Assembly: GCF_018143015.1 (NCBI RefSeq)
Contig: NC_054746.1
Location: 40,178,687-40,242,686 of the forward strand
Reading direction: 5' to 3'
DNA: 64,000 bases
DNA from: Lytechinus variegatus
Lineage: Eukaryota; Echinodermata; Echinoidea; Temnopleuroida; Toxopneustidae
The notes under the pieces: generated by a model
The model's database searches: none
Told to the model about the DNA's origin: nothing
The model's input: only the letters and a program-made list of their open reading frames with translations
In this document: one piece after another, positions 49,201 to 58,823 of the stretch
Numbering within the stretch: the stretch's first letter is position 1
Layout: each line of letters begins with the position of its first letter
Position numbers and translations under genes: made by a program

Positions 49201-52200
49201 AGAGAATTAATTGATATCAAAGGATCCAATGAGGGAAAATATAAGTCATACTTTGTTATTCCACCATGTAATTATCAACATTCATTAATATAGAATAATA
49301 AGACCATAAAATAGAGGGGAAATATGTGTTGATCCAATTGATTGTGGGAATAATAAGGAAATAATTTTAGATCCTGTTCACGTATTTTCTTGTGATTGTT
49401 GCAAAAAAGCTTCCTGGTATTGTACATGAATATTGATTTGTAACTACAATACTGTATGGTTTAAATTAATCCAAGACCATCCAAGACTTTCAATTGTTCT
49501 ATTGAATCGGCCTCACTGGCCTAAGATATTTTTTGTACCTTTTTAAATTTTTCTCGAACTTGTGTTGTATAAAAATATGTACTTTTGAAAATTGACCTTG
49601 TCCTAAAAATATCAACTGCCATGTGTGTTTTCCATGACTCAAAATGTGTATCCCCCTCTCTCTCTTGTAATTTACTCTTTTCTTTCATTTAATTTCATCT
49701 CTTCATGCATCCCCTTAAGCCACCATCTAGGCATTTGATATTAGTATTTTGTTTCCTGGTTTGGTTTCCCTTCCATTCTCATTTTTTTCAGGAGAACATA
49801 AATCCATCCAATTGATCATTTTCAAATTTGGCTTATGAATGATGGTGGTCTGATTACTTATTTGGGGGGGGGGGGGTATCAAGGTCAAATGTCAAAGAGG
49901 TCTCATTATACTCAAAATAATAAGAATTGTATGACATATAAGACTTTGAACTGGGCTTATGTATTAAACTCTGGAGAGGGAAACAATTTTAGAAGATGTC
50001 ATTGGCACAATGTCAAAGGTCACAGAGGTCAATAGATACAAGGTATTTTCTCTTTCTCAAAATAATTAAAGAATCCTTTGTTAGGTGAAATTTATTCCTG
50101 ATGCATATTGCAAAAAGAGTTGGTCTTTAAATGCAATAGGAGTATAATTATCTGGTTACAATGTGAGGTAAAAATGTTAAAGTGGTCAGTTAACATATGC
50201 ATGAACTTTCATTATTATTCACTATTAGTTTGTTTCCTTTATTTTTTTCTTCTTCATCATCTTCTATTATTCAAGATGTCTTTGATATTCAATGAAGCTG
50301 GGTTAAAGGATATCAAACCGCCATGTGTAGCTCAAACATTCATTAATCACAATGCCTTGCTTCATAAGGTGTTCATCATAGGAGATCAGTACTTTGTAGT
50401 CAAGAGACCGTCAGTTAAAAACTTCACAATAGGAGGTAAGTAAATATCTCAAAAGTAATGTAACCCAAGCGACTTCTTCATGTCATGTGATCGACTCATT
50501 CCTTACAAAGATCTTTGGCAAGACTACACATTTGCATTTAAAACAAACATCAAGGAATGTGGAAAAGTTGCTGTAGTTTGCCAAACATTGTGATTATTTT
50601 GAGACCTTGCTGGAATACTCACATGGTGTGGAGAATTTGCTTACAATTTGTCCAGTCTGACAAATGGGATAGGGTGTTCAAGAAATCTATTACAGAGATT
50701 TCATAGTTGTATATAGCACATTATTAATTGCAGAAATGTATTATCTATGCCAGTAGTTACATTGTCTTGCATTTCAATTGAATAACATGTGTCAATATTC
50801 AATTTATGGTAATGCATTGTACATGTATCCAGAACAAGCTTTTGATTTATTTTAAAATGAATTTTCCTTTTCTCCTCAGGCTCAGATCAGAGCACTATAT
50901 TTTTTGACAGTCATGATGTATCCAAATTCAACTCAACATCATTCCTGAATGAGGTATGTCTATCATATTTATGAGATCATTCCTGAAAAAGAAATAAGGT
51001 CTTGTTCTTCATAAACATTAAATGTTGTTAGTGTAGTCAATTTAGCAATGACTTTGGATAATGGTGATTATATACACAACAAAAAAAGTAAGTCCCCCTA
51101 AATCAAATTGCTGTAACTTTTGAACCGAATCAGTTTGAGATATGATATTTCATGGGTGGTTTTCTACACTCATTAAGCAACTCCTGGAAAAAAATGAGAT
51201 TGATCGGCTGAGTCATGCATGAGTAATTAAAGATTGAATTAAAAATGACCATTTTTGAAAGTCACAAGAGTCATTTTTAAGATTGTGCAAATCCAAAGTT
51301 GGGCAAAAATTGTTTTTAGGTGAATTTTATGGTGTTATGCTGTTTTACTATCCATCATTTAACCACTTCAGACCAAATTTTTGATATCGTATGTTCATGG
51401 TTGAGTGAGCACAGTGTATTGCAGGGGCCGCGGAAGCGGGGGGGGGGGGGGCTGGGGGCCCCCCAGTTTTTTTCCATAAGCAAGTACAAAAATGTAATAC
51501 GATTGTGATTTTTGGCATGGCCAGCCCCCCCCCCCCCTCCCACTTTGAAAACTGCTCTGCGGCCCCTGTATTGTGACATATCATCATAGGGGTTTTTTGT
51601 AGTATCTTCTACAACTTGTTAGATCATGTTAAAATTTGAAAAAAAGTTGATGGCTCCCCCGATTATAGGCCCCTCCCCCATTTAAAATTTTGGATCCACC
51701 ACTGATCTGTCGATACATTCAACTGATCCTGAGAAATTGTTAGGAATAGAATACATTTATCCAGTATAAAGAGTATTCATTCCTAAGTTTTCGAATGTGC
51801 TCGCTCAACCATGAAAATGGTCAAAGTTCGGAAAGTGTTTGGTGATAGAAATGATGTATGATAAAACAACAGCAATTAAAGACACATTTGAAACCAAATT
51901 TGCCCCCAATATTCACTTTATTACCCTTTAAAATGAGTCTGTGACATTGAAAATACCAATTTTCCCACTTTGATGCGTGCTCACTCATCCATAAATTAAC
52001 AAATCGATTTCATTTTTGCACAGAATTATGCCCATAGGTTGATAAACATTACTGCCAAACGACATTGCTAAAGACAGCCTTGAAAAAAAGTTCCACCAGA
52101 TTGAATAAGGGATTACGTATGCTTAAACATATGCACACATAATGTACACACGTCTATGAGAGAGGAAGTCAAAATTTTAACAAATATGAAATGAGGGTTT

Positions 52201-55200
52201 GTTTCATGGACGGTTTTTGTTACTTCTGCCAACAGTTATTTCATGAAACTTCGCATATGGCTTCAGAGTCACACAATCCAAAAGGTGCGCACACCAAAAT
52301 AACCATTCGATACGGTACAGAGTGGGGCCAAGGCCTTGAACTTTCTTCTCATTTGCATAATTTTCGAATATTGTATGCTCACTGATGCATTAAACATCGG
52401 GATTTTCATGAAAATCAAATAAAATGAACTGTGCAAGGAGTTTTGTGGCAGATATCCATAGTTACAAATTGCATTTTTTCCAATAACGTAAAAAATAGCT
52501 AATCACATTCCACATGTTCATTCAAGCGTAAATGTTTAATTTGACACCTTTGAATCATTGAAGCATGTTAATTAGTCATGAACATAACGAAAAAGTTGAG
52601 AAAAGATCATTTTCAGTAACCAAAATGAAGCAATACTTGCCTACGATATTTGAAAATCGCATTTTTTGTTTCCAATAGATGTTCATTGAACCGTGAAACG
52701 ATGAATATTGTTGAATATAGTCTTCCCAAAAATAACTGTCATCATATTCTGGCATTTTTATTGATAGAAATGTGTAAAAATCCATTTATAGCAAATTTGG
52801 ACTTGAGTTTATTCAACCGTGAAATTTAGCTTAAAAAGTTGTATCGTCTTTTAGAAAGTACCTTTTACAAGCCTTCTGACTATTTTTCATGATGAGAATG
52901 TGGAATTGGTTCCAATAAAATGGAATCAAAGTCATGATATTTTGCTTGTGACTTTTGAAAAGTGACATTTTTGCCTTCTGATGATGCTCACTGAAGCATG
53001 ACGTAAGATACATCCACAAAATTTACTCAGAGGGTAGCTTATAAAATTACCTACACGCTCATGTAAAAATATATCAAAAACTCGCATTGGTTCGGAAATT
53101 ATTGATGTTTGTTTAGGGGGGGACTTACTTTTTTTGTTGTGTATAGTTTGTGCTATGTGTAATATCTAAAAAACTTTAAATAATGTGGATCAGTCTTGAA
53201 AAAGATACAAGTTGCATTACCTAAATTAGATCATATTGCTCTAGACATAGTATTTCCTCAGTATACCCTGTCCTTGGTCAGTAATTGGGTGGAGGCTTTC
53301 ATGTTTACTCCAGTATGGGGACGTATCTCTTCGATGACCCCCTTTTGAGCTGAGTGTTAATGTATGACAAGTATCACAGAAATTGCTTGCTCAGCCTTTC
53401 TGTGTAAAACAAATGTTTTTCTTTCTGTGTTTTCTAGCTCACACATACATGAGTTTGATAGTGTGTGTGTACTTTTTAATCAGATTTGATTATTCATGTC
53501 TGGGGAATGACTTTCAATGTCAACATCTATAAGATATGACCCAGAGCTTGGCTCAAAAGAATTTTGTAACTAAGGACATGCAGCTGGATTTCATTTGGAC
53601 ATCACTTTATCTACAAAATCTATTTCCCCAACCCATCTTTTTTTCCTTCTCTCAACTGCTTATAGTCTCTTTACCCCCATTTTAAACAGTTGACTGTGGT
53701 ACAACTCTGTTAAAGACCCTGACCGGTGTAAAAACAATCATATATTAAAAGAAAGGCAATGATTCATACAATACAAATATACCAAAAATATTCTATACAT
53801 CTCCTTCCATTTTTAAGAAATATTAGATAAAAATCAGAGAAACTGCTCCTCCAAAGTACGCTTCGATTGAGCACCCCACGTCGCCTGTAAAGGATGACGT
53901 CATGTTGTGTCTGGAGGGTTGCGATTCCATAGGTTTGTGTACAAAAGCATTGGGTATTTTCTTCCATTTCTATATTATGAATCCAATTTTTTTCCCGTTT
54001 TCAGATGAAAATGGCACTCACAATTATTCACTGTTGAAATTGATGGAAACCTACAACTATTCACTGCCTTTTTTGTGACTTCTTTGTTTGGCTCTTATTG
54101 GGCCTAAATTGCTATGTCAGGAAAAGTTGTGATACATAATCTGAATGCAGATAGATTCGAAATCTACGCCAAATAAGCAGGAAATAAAATATGGCAAAAA
54201 CTAGTTAAAAACTGTAGATTTCATAATTTAAGCATGTAGGAAAAAATATATGTGATATCACTCTGTGATGGAAGTGAAGAAAATGAAATGCGTAATCTGG
54301 AAAGCAAAAAAATAACCCAGTTTTTCTGTGTAAAAACCTATGGAATTGCGACGCTTCTTACACAACGTGACGTCACGGTCTCGAGGCATTTGAAAAGCAC
54401 AATAAAGCCTATTTCTAAGCGGGGTTTGAAGCCCGATAATTGGAATATTCTTAAGCAAAATACTCAGCTGGGAAGGGTGAAAATGAATAAAGCTCACAAT
54501 GCTGTATTTAGTAGCTTATAAGCTTTCGATTGGTATATAATTTGTCAATTTCATTTTTGGGTCCGGTCTGGGTCTTTAACATGAAAGCTGAATTCCCTAC
54601 TCAAATGTCTTGTACAGTTTACTGATTTTCAGTATTTCACAATACTTCTATTTTTTTTTACTGGTCCTGATTTGATAGCTTGATGAAACTGATGCTGATC
54701 ATGTGATGTTAGAGCCATGTTCAGATGTACTTAAATCTCTAGCAGACTGTTTACACAATGGTCTTCAGATGTCACTGATTGGGGCTGATGTCATAGTTGA
54801 GAACCATACAGGCCTTCATTATGTCATTGATGTTAATGCATTCCCAGGTAAGAAAAACAATCGTTGCATTCAATTTGTAAGTGAAATCTCCTTTATTGTA
54901 ATGTTAGGTTTGACATGCACTGAATGTAACATCATTGGCGTTGTGTCATTATGCCCCCCCCCCCCACCTGGACCTAGATTACAATATTGTTGCTTTCTAT
55001 GTCAGCTCTGCTAAGGTGGCGCCACCTCCAAGTGGCAAACCAGCAGAACAAAAATAGCTGTGCCTAACTGAATTAAACAAATTCATAACCTTACAAGCCA
55101 ATAAATTCAAGTAAGAAAATTGAGAAGTCCTGCTTGGTAATTTAACTCCATAGCCCCACTTGTTTGATAAAAGTTTTGAAATATATGATACAAAAATTTT

Positions 55201-55720
55201 AATATAATAGGAAATTTAGTGCTGAACTAGTTAATTTCAAAGTTATTGACACTGAATTTCACATGTATTTCTTTAATACATCAGTTTGCTCGTCTCTGCT
55301 GACGTAAATCACTGACAGGCACTGGTGGAAACAAAAATATTATGACTCTTGCCCAGTGATTACCTGAATGAATCTTTATTTTGGATTTTTTTTTTCCCTC
55401 CAGGCTATGATGGTGTACCGGAATTTATGCAAGTTTTGTTTAACTACATTGAGAAACTGATAGTTAATCCAAAGACATCGGAACATAATCCAGTCATTCC
55501 TAAGGACTCGAAAGCTAAACAAACTGGTGTGCAATTAGTGAATGGAATTGCACCAACACTCAAAGACTCAATAGCAAAGGTTGAAGATTGCACCCTTCAA
55601 CAAACCATCAGCAAACCTGTTAAGAGACCTCTCAATGATGTTGTGGAGAATGGAACAGACTTGGCATGCAAGAAATGTGTGCTTGTAAATGGCTGCACTC
55701 CAGGGTCTAATGGTGAATGA
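22215..55720 (+). CDS. ITPK1: Inositol-tetrakisphosphate 1-kinase, ten exons
   Basis: Exons 22215-22291, 24637-24661, 28865-28990, 43942-44059, 44813-44917, 48381-48424, 50276-50435, 50880-50953, 54679-54847 and 55404-55720 join to 1215 nt, 404 aa (human 414). All introns are GT-AG and frame holds throughout. The protein is a cytosolic ATP-grasp kinase that phosphorylates inositol tris- and tetrakisphosphates on the way to IP5/IP6. Motifs: MEKIGYWVPEKKKKKLNF at 1-18, PFSVIFHKLTDV, VVLDPLSAVKNLMDR, PPCVAQTFINHNALLHKVF, VKRPSVKNF and VIDVNAFPGYDG. Metal-binding D280, D294 and N296 align with human D281, D295 and N297. The C-terminal 85 or so residues are low-conservation tail. ATG context ATCATGG is favourable. 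Confidence 0.96.
22484..22610 (-). mobile_element. LINE 3'-end remnant interrupted by a foldback element
   Basis: On the minus strand the segment ends GAGCCATGTTTTTAATAAAC and an AACTGAATTGAATTGAG repeat-type tail, as in CR1/L2-like LINEs. The same strand appears to continue at 23371-23450 beyond the inserted foldback element. No coding part is left. Confidence 0.4.
22611..23370. mobile_element. Mutator-like foldback transposon in ITPK1 intron 1
   Basis: A 9-bp duplication TAAAATTAT (22611-22619 and 23362-23370) bounds 742 bp. The arms 22620-22928 and 23037-23361 are inverted copies of about 310-325 bp with a 108-bp spacer. Ends read GGCAGTGTATACAGCC. Nine-base duplication with very long terminal repeats is the habit of Mutator-like elements. 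Each arm carries two CACACGCGTGTG palindromes. Frames inside are chance. Confidence 0.75.
23960..24060. repeat. Hairpin repeat
   Basis: GGCTTCAAGGGAGTAAG near 23982 and CTTACTCCCCATGAAGCC near 24023 form a stem. They are flanked by GGGTCGGGATGCACC and GGGTCAGGATGCCAT as direct near-repeats. Confidence 0.5.
24335..24440. repeat. Nested hairpin, about 100 bp
   Basis: An inner stem ACTTGCATCAGTCGGTAAAT / ATTTATCGGCTGATGCAAGT sits at 24381-24429. An outer AGATTTTAAAAA / TTTTAAAAATCT pair closes it at 24335 and 24439. It is likely a very short MITE. Confidence 0.55.
24637..24661 (+). CDS. ITPK1: ITPK1 exon 2, 25-nt microexon
   Basis: Acceptor TTCTCAG, donor GTAAGA. With the 2 nt from exon 1 it encodes RQRGTELVE, matching human RKRGMEVVQ. 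The small size would be missed by most gene finders. Confidence 0.9.
24785..24975 (+). mobile_element. SINE with 7SL/Alu-like 5' domain
   Basis: GGGCATTGTGGCGTGCGCCT followed by GTAATCCAAGCT closely follows the Alu domain of 7SL RNA (GTGGCGCGTGCCTGTAGTCCCAGCT in human). A GAGGTTCGAGCCCTGG B box, a TTTCGGATGGTGACGTTAAA body and an (AC)n tail at 24958-24972 follow. It lies in ITPK1 intron 2, 124 bp after the microexon. Confidence 0.6.
26467..28135 (+). repeat. Minisatellite of 70-bp units, about 24 copies
   Basis: Units read GTTGACAAAGTGAGTTGTAG, then ACAAACTATACAGTGTAGGA, then CTAGATTATAAGGATGAGAT, then CAAATGGGAA. Divergence between units is a few percent. A shorter variant with ACAAACAGTATTGG starts at 26734, 27233, 27582, 27717 and 27992. 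The array begins with an inverted half-unit (TAGTCTACAACTCACTTTGT at about 26490). Confidence 0.95.
28271..28780. mobile_element. MITE with 38-bp TIRs and poly-G end
   Basis: The left end after a G run reads GCACTTACATTGACGAGTGG then ATACCATGCGCGAC. The right end reversed reads GGGCCACTTCCATTGAAGAG then TGGATACCATGCGCGAC. No coding content. It lies 84 bp before ITPK1 exon 3. Confidence 0.7.
28865..28990 (+). CDS. ITPK1: ITPK1 exon 3
   Basis: 42 codons, phase 0 at both ends: LDLQKSLSDQGPFSVIFHK onward to IDNLE. LTDVV matches the human HKLTDV segment. Confidence 0.95.
29945..30543. mobile_element. TTAA MITE family A, copy 2
   Basis: TTAA at 29945-29948 and 30540-30543; ends AGGACAAGTCCACCCC and its near reverse complement; full length (about 595 bp). 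In ITPK1 intron 3. Confidence 0.8.
31370..31713. mobile_element. TTAA MITE family A, copy 3, internally shortened
   Basis: TTAA at 31370-31373 and 31710-31713. At 344 bp it lacks about 250 bp, mainly from the left arm and centre, compared with copies 1, 2 and 6. Confidence 0.8.
32839..33356. mobile_element. TTAA MITE family A, copy 4
   Basis: TTAA at 32839-32842 and 33353-33356, 518 bp, same TIRs as the other copies. Confidence 0.8.
34455..34515 (+). repeat. Short tandem duplication, about 34 bp
   Basis: TCGGTGCTTTTCATCGCAAT then ATTAGTAGC occurs twice in direct succession, preceded by a partial copy. Confidence 0.8.
35255..35490 (+). repeat. Purine-rich GATGGAGA microsatellite
   Basis: Interrupted GATG, GAGA and GGAG words on the plus strand. 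They yield the S/H/P-rich minus frame, which is not a protein. Confidence 0.85.
35505..35690 (+). repeat. (ATC)n/(CAC)n microsatellite
   Basis: Interrupted CAT, CAC and ATC triplets over about 185 bp, directly after the purine-rich tract. Confidence 0.85.
35965..36235 (+). repeat. Diverged tandem duplication
   Basis: GAGGCTACCTGGTTTCCCAA near 36006 and AAGGCTACCTGGTTGCCCTA near 36187, each preceded by a CTCTACT word, are two copies about 180 bp apart. Confidence 0.55.
37449..37998. mobile_element. MITE family A, copy 5, diverged
   Basis: Ends GCAAGTCCAC and GGGGTGGACTTGCCC are kept with the internal AAATAAGCGAAACTT segment, but flanking TTAA is lost and divergence is much greater than in the other copies. 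An old copy. Confidence 0.65.
38769..39446 (-). CDS. Candidate antisense exons in ITPK1 intron 3
   Basis: Not recognised as a known gene. Two minus-strand segments have good splice sites. The first is 39362-39446 (acceptor TTTCCGCAG, donor GTATGT), with an ATG at 39431 reading MKTSYKLTCTGCPERLLKED. The second is 38769-38945 (acceptor ACTCAATAG, donor GTAAGT). Joined they stay in frame (CKRGICQQELQLGVVDRRK) and stop after 52 codons. A different frame of the second exon is open and protein-like. A donor at 40072 in the palindrome could supply a 5' UTR. Chance is quite possible. Confidence 0.2.
39927..40457. mobile_element. Near-perfect palindrome (foldback), 515 bp
   Basis: Arms about 39935-40190 and 40212-40449 are almost identical in reverse complement, centred near 40198. 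CCCAAGGC flanks both sides (39927-39934, 40450-40457), a possible 8-bp target duplication. Each arm has a GGCCATTTTGTT word at the centre and a CGTG|GTAAGT donor (40072 minus, 40324 plus). Frames of 64-74 codons in each arm mirror each other and are not genes. Confidence 0.75.
40851..41560. mobile_element. TIR element with 10-bp duplication carrying a LINE fragment
   Basis: AGATAATATC at 40851-40860 and 41551-41560 flanks about 690 bp. The first 30 bp (TAGTCTTGAGGACGCAATGA onward) are repeated inverted at the other end. Duplications of 9-10 bp suggest a Mutator-like element. The inside is a CR1-type reverse transcriptase fragment and a 12-bp stem (GTCTTACATTTA) at 41470-41512. Confidence 0.6.
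40889..41468 (-). CDS. LINE reverse transcriptase C-terminal fragment
   Basis: 144 codons (41468-41034) read VEYASTVWDPSTSKNIYKLE, MIQRRAARFTLNQYH, LGWTSLQQRREISRLVMFYK and TIKMWNTLPVNVV. This is the thumb/C-terminal region of CR1/Jockey-type LINE polymerases. The 3' part ends in an (AAG)n tail at 40889-40916. The catalytic core is absent. It differs in sequence from the LINE at 16-19.5 kb. Confidence 0.85.
43590..43780. mobile_element. MITE with GGTTCCATGACATTTG-type end
   Basis: The left end GGGTTCCATGACATTTGATC then TGGCGATATTTGCTCC is mirrored by GGAGCAATTGTCGCCG and GTTTTGTCACCATAATAGGG at the right. It directly abuts ITPK1 exon 4 (160 bp upstream). Confidence 0.55.
43942..44059 (+). 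CDS. ITPK1: ITPK1 exon 4
   Basis: MYIKVNPDVVVLDPLSAVKN to LQSNPG, acceptor TTTTCAG, donor GTAAGT. VVLDPLSAVKNLMDR corresponds to human IVLDPLPAIRTLLDR. Confidence 0.95.
44813..44917 (+). CDS. ITPK1: ITPK1 exon 5
   Basis: DIHKKVKVPNFVEIHTTKE to GFPLG, acceptor ATTCTTAG, donor GTAAGG, phase 1 out. It covers the PPFMELTS-like region before the ATP-grasp lysine. Confidence 0.94.
45291..45718. mobile_element. TTAA-flanked MITE, family C
   Basis: TTAA at 45291-45294 and 45715-45718. Ends share CCACC-CACACCTTA, then CCCGACTGGTCTGTGACTGA against CCCAACTGGTCTGCGACTGA reversed. GACTGGTCTG recurs four times. In ITPK1 intron 5. Confidence 0.7.
46400..48380. other. ITPK1 intron 5, right part
   Basis: No gene or clear transposon. 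Contains a poly-G run near 46416, a GAGAGAGA-poly-G stretch near 47540, and a 69-codon frame at 47938-48147 whose end vaguely resembles LINE polymerase tails. Confidence 0.5.
48381..48424 (+). CDS. ITPK1: ITPK1 exon 6, 44 nt
   Basis: Acceptor TTGCACAG, donor GTAAGA. With the carried base it encodes VCKPSQAHGSVISHK, matching human ICKTRVAHGTNSHE. It includes the ATP-binding lysine and the glycine loop. Confidence 0.93.
48425..50275. other. ITPK1 intron 6
   Basis: Mostly featureless AT-rich DNA. A poly-G stretch at 48776-48790 precedes GTGCGAGAGCAAAGCGGTTA, a word style shared with the hAT-associated array at 12 kb. Another poly-G run is near 49863. Confidence 0.5.
50276..50435 (+). CDS. ITPK1: ITPK1 exon 7
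   Basis: MSLIFNEAGLKDIKPPCVAQ to KNFTIGG, phase 1 out. FINHNALLHKVFIIGDQYFV matches the strongly conserved FINHNAVLYKVFVVGESYTV strand pair that holds ATP and substrate. Confidence 0.96.
50880..50953 (+). CDS. ITPK1: ITPK1 exon 8
   Basis: GSDQSTIFFDSHDVSKFNST to FLNE. IFFDSHDVSK corresponds to human IFFNSHNVSK. Donor GTATGT. Confidence 0.95.
51071..53145. mobile_element. Tc1/mariner-like non-autonomous element, 2.07 kb
   Basis: Ends TATACACAACAAAAAAAGTA then AGTCCCCC are exact inverted copies (left 51071, right to 53145), with TA at the boundaries as Tc1/mariner elements duplicate. No transposase frame. Degenerate motifs near TGCTCACTCAACCATGAAA recur inside (about 51390, 51800, 51987, 52194, 52376, 52522, 52683, 52808, 52986). 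A hAT-like MITE is nested at 51422-51568. In ITPK1 intron 8. Confidence 0.75.
51417..51573. mobile_element. Small MITE with CAGGGGCCGC ends, nested
   Basis: Body 51422-51568 begins CAGGGGCCGCGGAAG and reversed CAGGGGCCGCAGAGCAG, with G and C runs inside both ends. TATTG repeats on both sides (51417-51421, 51569-51573). The end sequence is hAT-like, but the duplication seen is 5 bp, not 8. Confidence 0.65.
53710..54579. mobile_element. TTAA-flanked long-TIR element, family D
   Basis: TTAA at 53710-53713 and 54576-54579. Ends read AGACCCTGACCGG against AGACCCAGACCGG reversed. Inverted internal segments TGCGATTCCATAGGTTT / AAACCTATGGAATTGCG show long arms. Ends 99 bp before ITPK1 exon 9. Confidence 0.75.
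54679..54847 (+). CDS. ITPK1: ITPK1 exon 9
   Basis: LDETDADHVMLEPCSDVLKS to IDVNAFPG. It holds all three metal ligands (D280 in GADVIV, D294 and N296 in DVNAFPG). Confidence 0.96.
55404..55720 (+). CDS. ITPK1: ITPK1 exon 10 and stop
   Basis: GYDGVPEFMQVLFNYIEKL continues the kinase. A tail of about 85 residues then has no recognisable motif beyond a lysine-rich start, and ends CTPGSNGE and TGA. Human ITPK1 also has a long unstructured C-terminal tail of different sequence. Confidence 0.94.
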
Positions 55721-56593
55721 AAACTAAATGTTTGGAGGATCCAGTCTCTTCTGTCATCTTCACATGTTCATGCCATTGTAGGACTGCCTTCTCTTTCCTT
55801 CGTACATAACAACAAGTGGTTTCTTCTAATACATCTCACTTTCCCACATTCAGAAGTGGATATGCTTCAGATTGTGTGCCAGTTTGCTCATTTCATTTAT
55901 TCTCTTTGGAATCTGAAATATGAGCACTGTTTTGGAACAGGACAAGTTCTTTTACATTGTTGCACTTCTTCAAGATATCTTTTGACCCTGTTATCTCAGA
56001 CCTGTGTTGTTACCAATGTCAAATCGTTTTTGCAACGTAAGACCTGGCTTATGTCAAGGGATTAGCAGAACTTCCCTGGCCTGTGATAGGATTCTTTAGG
56101 CTGATTTTATTCTTTTATTTTTTTTAACTTTTCCATCACCAACTCATGAATTAAAAAAAAAAAAATTTTCTGTCATTTTTGTTTTTCTTTACTCTCCATT
56201 CATAATGAAAAGTTCTTTCCTTTTTTAGAATCTGTTCATTTGATATTGTTTCTGTCATTTTTGAGGGATCTATTTTTTCCCTGTAATGTAAGAATATCCC
56301 TGTGGAAAATTTGCAAACTTTTCTTTCAAACAGTATATTACTTGGCATTAAGTCAGTTGAATATGAATTTTATTTATGGGAAGTGGTAAAGTAGTTGTTC
56401 ATGAATTTACAATGGCATTTCTTGACAATTCTAGGACATTATTAAAGGGCAACAGTACATGTCCTTTAATTTGTTTGAGGTATTGTAAAGGATCTTTGTG
56501 TATGGTAAATTAACCATGAAATTGGAAGATGTGTGCTCTTTTCCAAGCCTCATATTTTGATATTTAGATTAGATTTTTTTAATTTCTTACTCT

Positions 56594-57200
56594 TTAAAGG
56601 TCAAGTCCACCTCAGGAAAATGTTGATTTGAATCAATAGATAAAAATCAGACAAGCACAATGTTGAAAATTTCATCAAAATCAGATGTAAAATAAGAAAG
56701 TTATGACATTTCAAAGTTTTGCTTATTTTTAACAAAATGGTTATATGAACGAGCCAGTTACATCCAAATGAGAGAGTCGATGATGTCACTCACTATTTCT
56801 TTTGTTTTTTATTGTTTGAATTATACAATATTTCCATTTTTACGAATTTGATGATTAGGACCTCCTTGCCTGAAGCACAAAATGTTAAAATAATGGAATT
56901 CCACGTGTTCAGGGAGGAATGAAACTTCATTTCACATGACAATGATGAGAAAATCAAAATATTTCATATTTCATAAAATAAAATACAAAAGAAATTGTGA
57001 GTGAGTGATGTCATCAGTTCCCTCATTTGCATACCGACCGAGATGTGCATATAACTGTTTTGTGAAATGAAGCGAAACTTTAAAATGTCATAACTTTCTT
57101 ATTTTACATCCGATTTTGATGAAATTTTCAGTGTTATGCTTGTTGAATTTTTCTCTTTTTATTCAAATCAAGTTTTTGTTGGGGTGGACTTGTCCTTTAA
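56594..57200. mobile_element. TTAA MITE family A, copy 6, in the ITPK1 3' UTR
   Basis: TTAA at 56594-56597 and 57197-57200. Full length (about 600 bp), ends AGGTCAAGTCCACC and GGTGGACTTGTCCT. If transcribed it would fold into a long hairpin. Confidence 0.8.
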
Positions 57201-58817
57201 ACAAAAGGCAAATATATATTTTCTTGCTGTTGTGGCAATTGTCAAATTGCTGAATGGCGCACTTTTGAGTTGGATCGGGGAAATGGGGATTGCATCTGGG
57301 TTTTATATCATAGCCGATCGTTATATCTCAGTTGTTTAAAATAGTGTGATAGAGATGCTATGGACCCAATATGTTTCTGCCACCCTGATATCCTGTTCCA
57401 TTCTCAAACCACCCAACTTTTTTGTCAAATTAATCAGTAAGTGGTTCATCTACTATGTGGTATAAAACCTTTTAAATTCTTTAACATAAAATACAAGTCA
57501 AATAAGAATGCAATCTAAAAAACGAATTGATTTTGTTTGGATAATAAAACATTGGAAATTGGTTGAAATACTTCATTGAAAAAAATATTTGTGCTCATCT
57601 ATTTGATATATGAAGAAAACTTTTTTTTTTGATGATAGGAAATTCTGGAATGACTGGCTGTTGTTGTTGCGAGAGATGCAATAATATACTTTTTCATTGT
57701 TTTTAAATTCTTGGCTTCCAAAGTATAGTAAATATTCAATACATTACTGTTTGTACTGCTTGATTATCTTTGTAATTCAGTGTGATTAAGTTCACACCTT
57801 AAAAACCTCCCAAAACGAGACATGCGGTATTAGGAGATCTTTTAAAGGCTTATTTTATGTCAGAGTATGAAGTCTGTTTTGTTTATACCAGAGCACTGAT
57901 AAATTATTGTACATCAAGATCATAAGTCATTTTAGGAGTGCATAGGGTATGATAAAGACTTCGATAGCAAAAATATTCTCGTAAAATCCAGTATTATCTT
58001 GTGTATTTCATGTACTTTTGTTTATTCAATCATGCTATCATTTGTAAAAGTTGAAGCCTGCCCATGCTATATGCAAAAACAGAGCCGATATGCCTTTCTA
58101 GAGTTGACTAAAATCAAATTGCCAAATATTATGCTTTTGCTACTGACCATTATAGAAATTGTGTCGTGTAGTTCTAAGACAACAGAATCATTACTGAAAT
58201 GCTCTTAAAATCCCTGGTTGTCATTGAGTTTCACAAATAATAGTATTCAAAGAGGCTCTGGTTACTACTTGGCCAGTATAAATGTACATTATCAAGTCAG
58301 TTGTAAATATATCTCCACATACCAGTGGCTTTCATTTTTCAGGATGTGTAAATATTGTGTCACAATCATTATCCCCATTTCTTTTATAAAAAAGCAAGTG
58401 TTTCATCTGAATTCAGACTCTGATGTGGGGGAAATTATGTGCAATTTTTGATAAATATGTGTCGACCGGTGATATTTTCATGATTCAAAGTACTCCTGGT
58501 AAAGATTATCCATAACAATTCTGTCATGCTTGAACCTAAAAAAATTGCATTGTGTTTACATGTATGTATTCCCTCTACCGTTAATAGATTTGATGTTATT
58601 TCAATTGATTTGAAAGCTTTGAATTAGATTTACTGTATTTTTTTCCTTTTTACCAGTAATTTTTTCCTATGCAATATAAAGGATTGTGAACAAGTGAATA
58701 TGCATGCCCAATAATTTTTTTCTTTTCATCTTAATTTTTGAAGCTTAAGAGAACAATTTCTTTCAAACTGATTGTACTGATCTAAAGTGCCTTGATGAGA
58801 ACAGATTTCCATATTTT

Positions 58818-58823
58818 AATAAA
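58818..58823 (+). promoter_or_regulatory. Candidate polyadenylation signal of ITPK1
   Basis: Canonical AATAAA followed within 20 nt by a T-rich stretch. Another AATAAA is near 60771. Confidence 0.35.
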
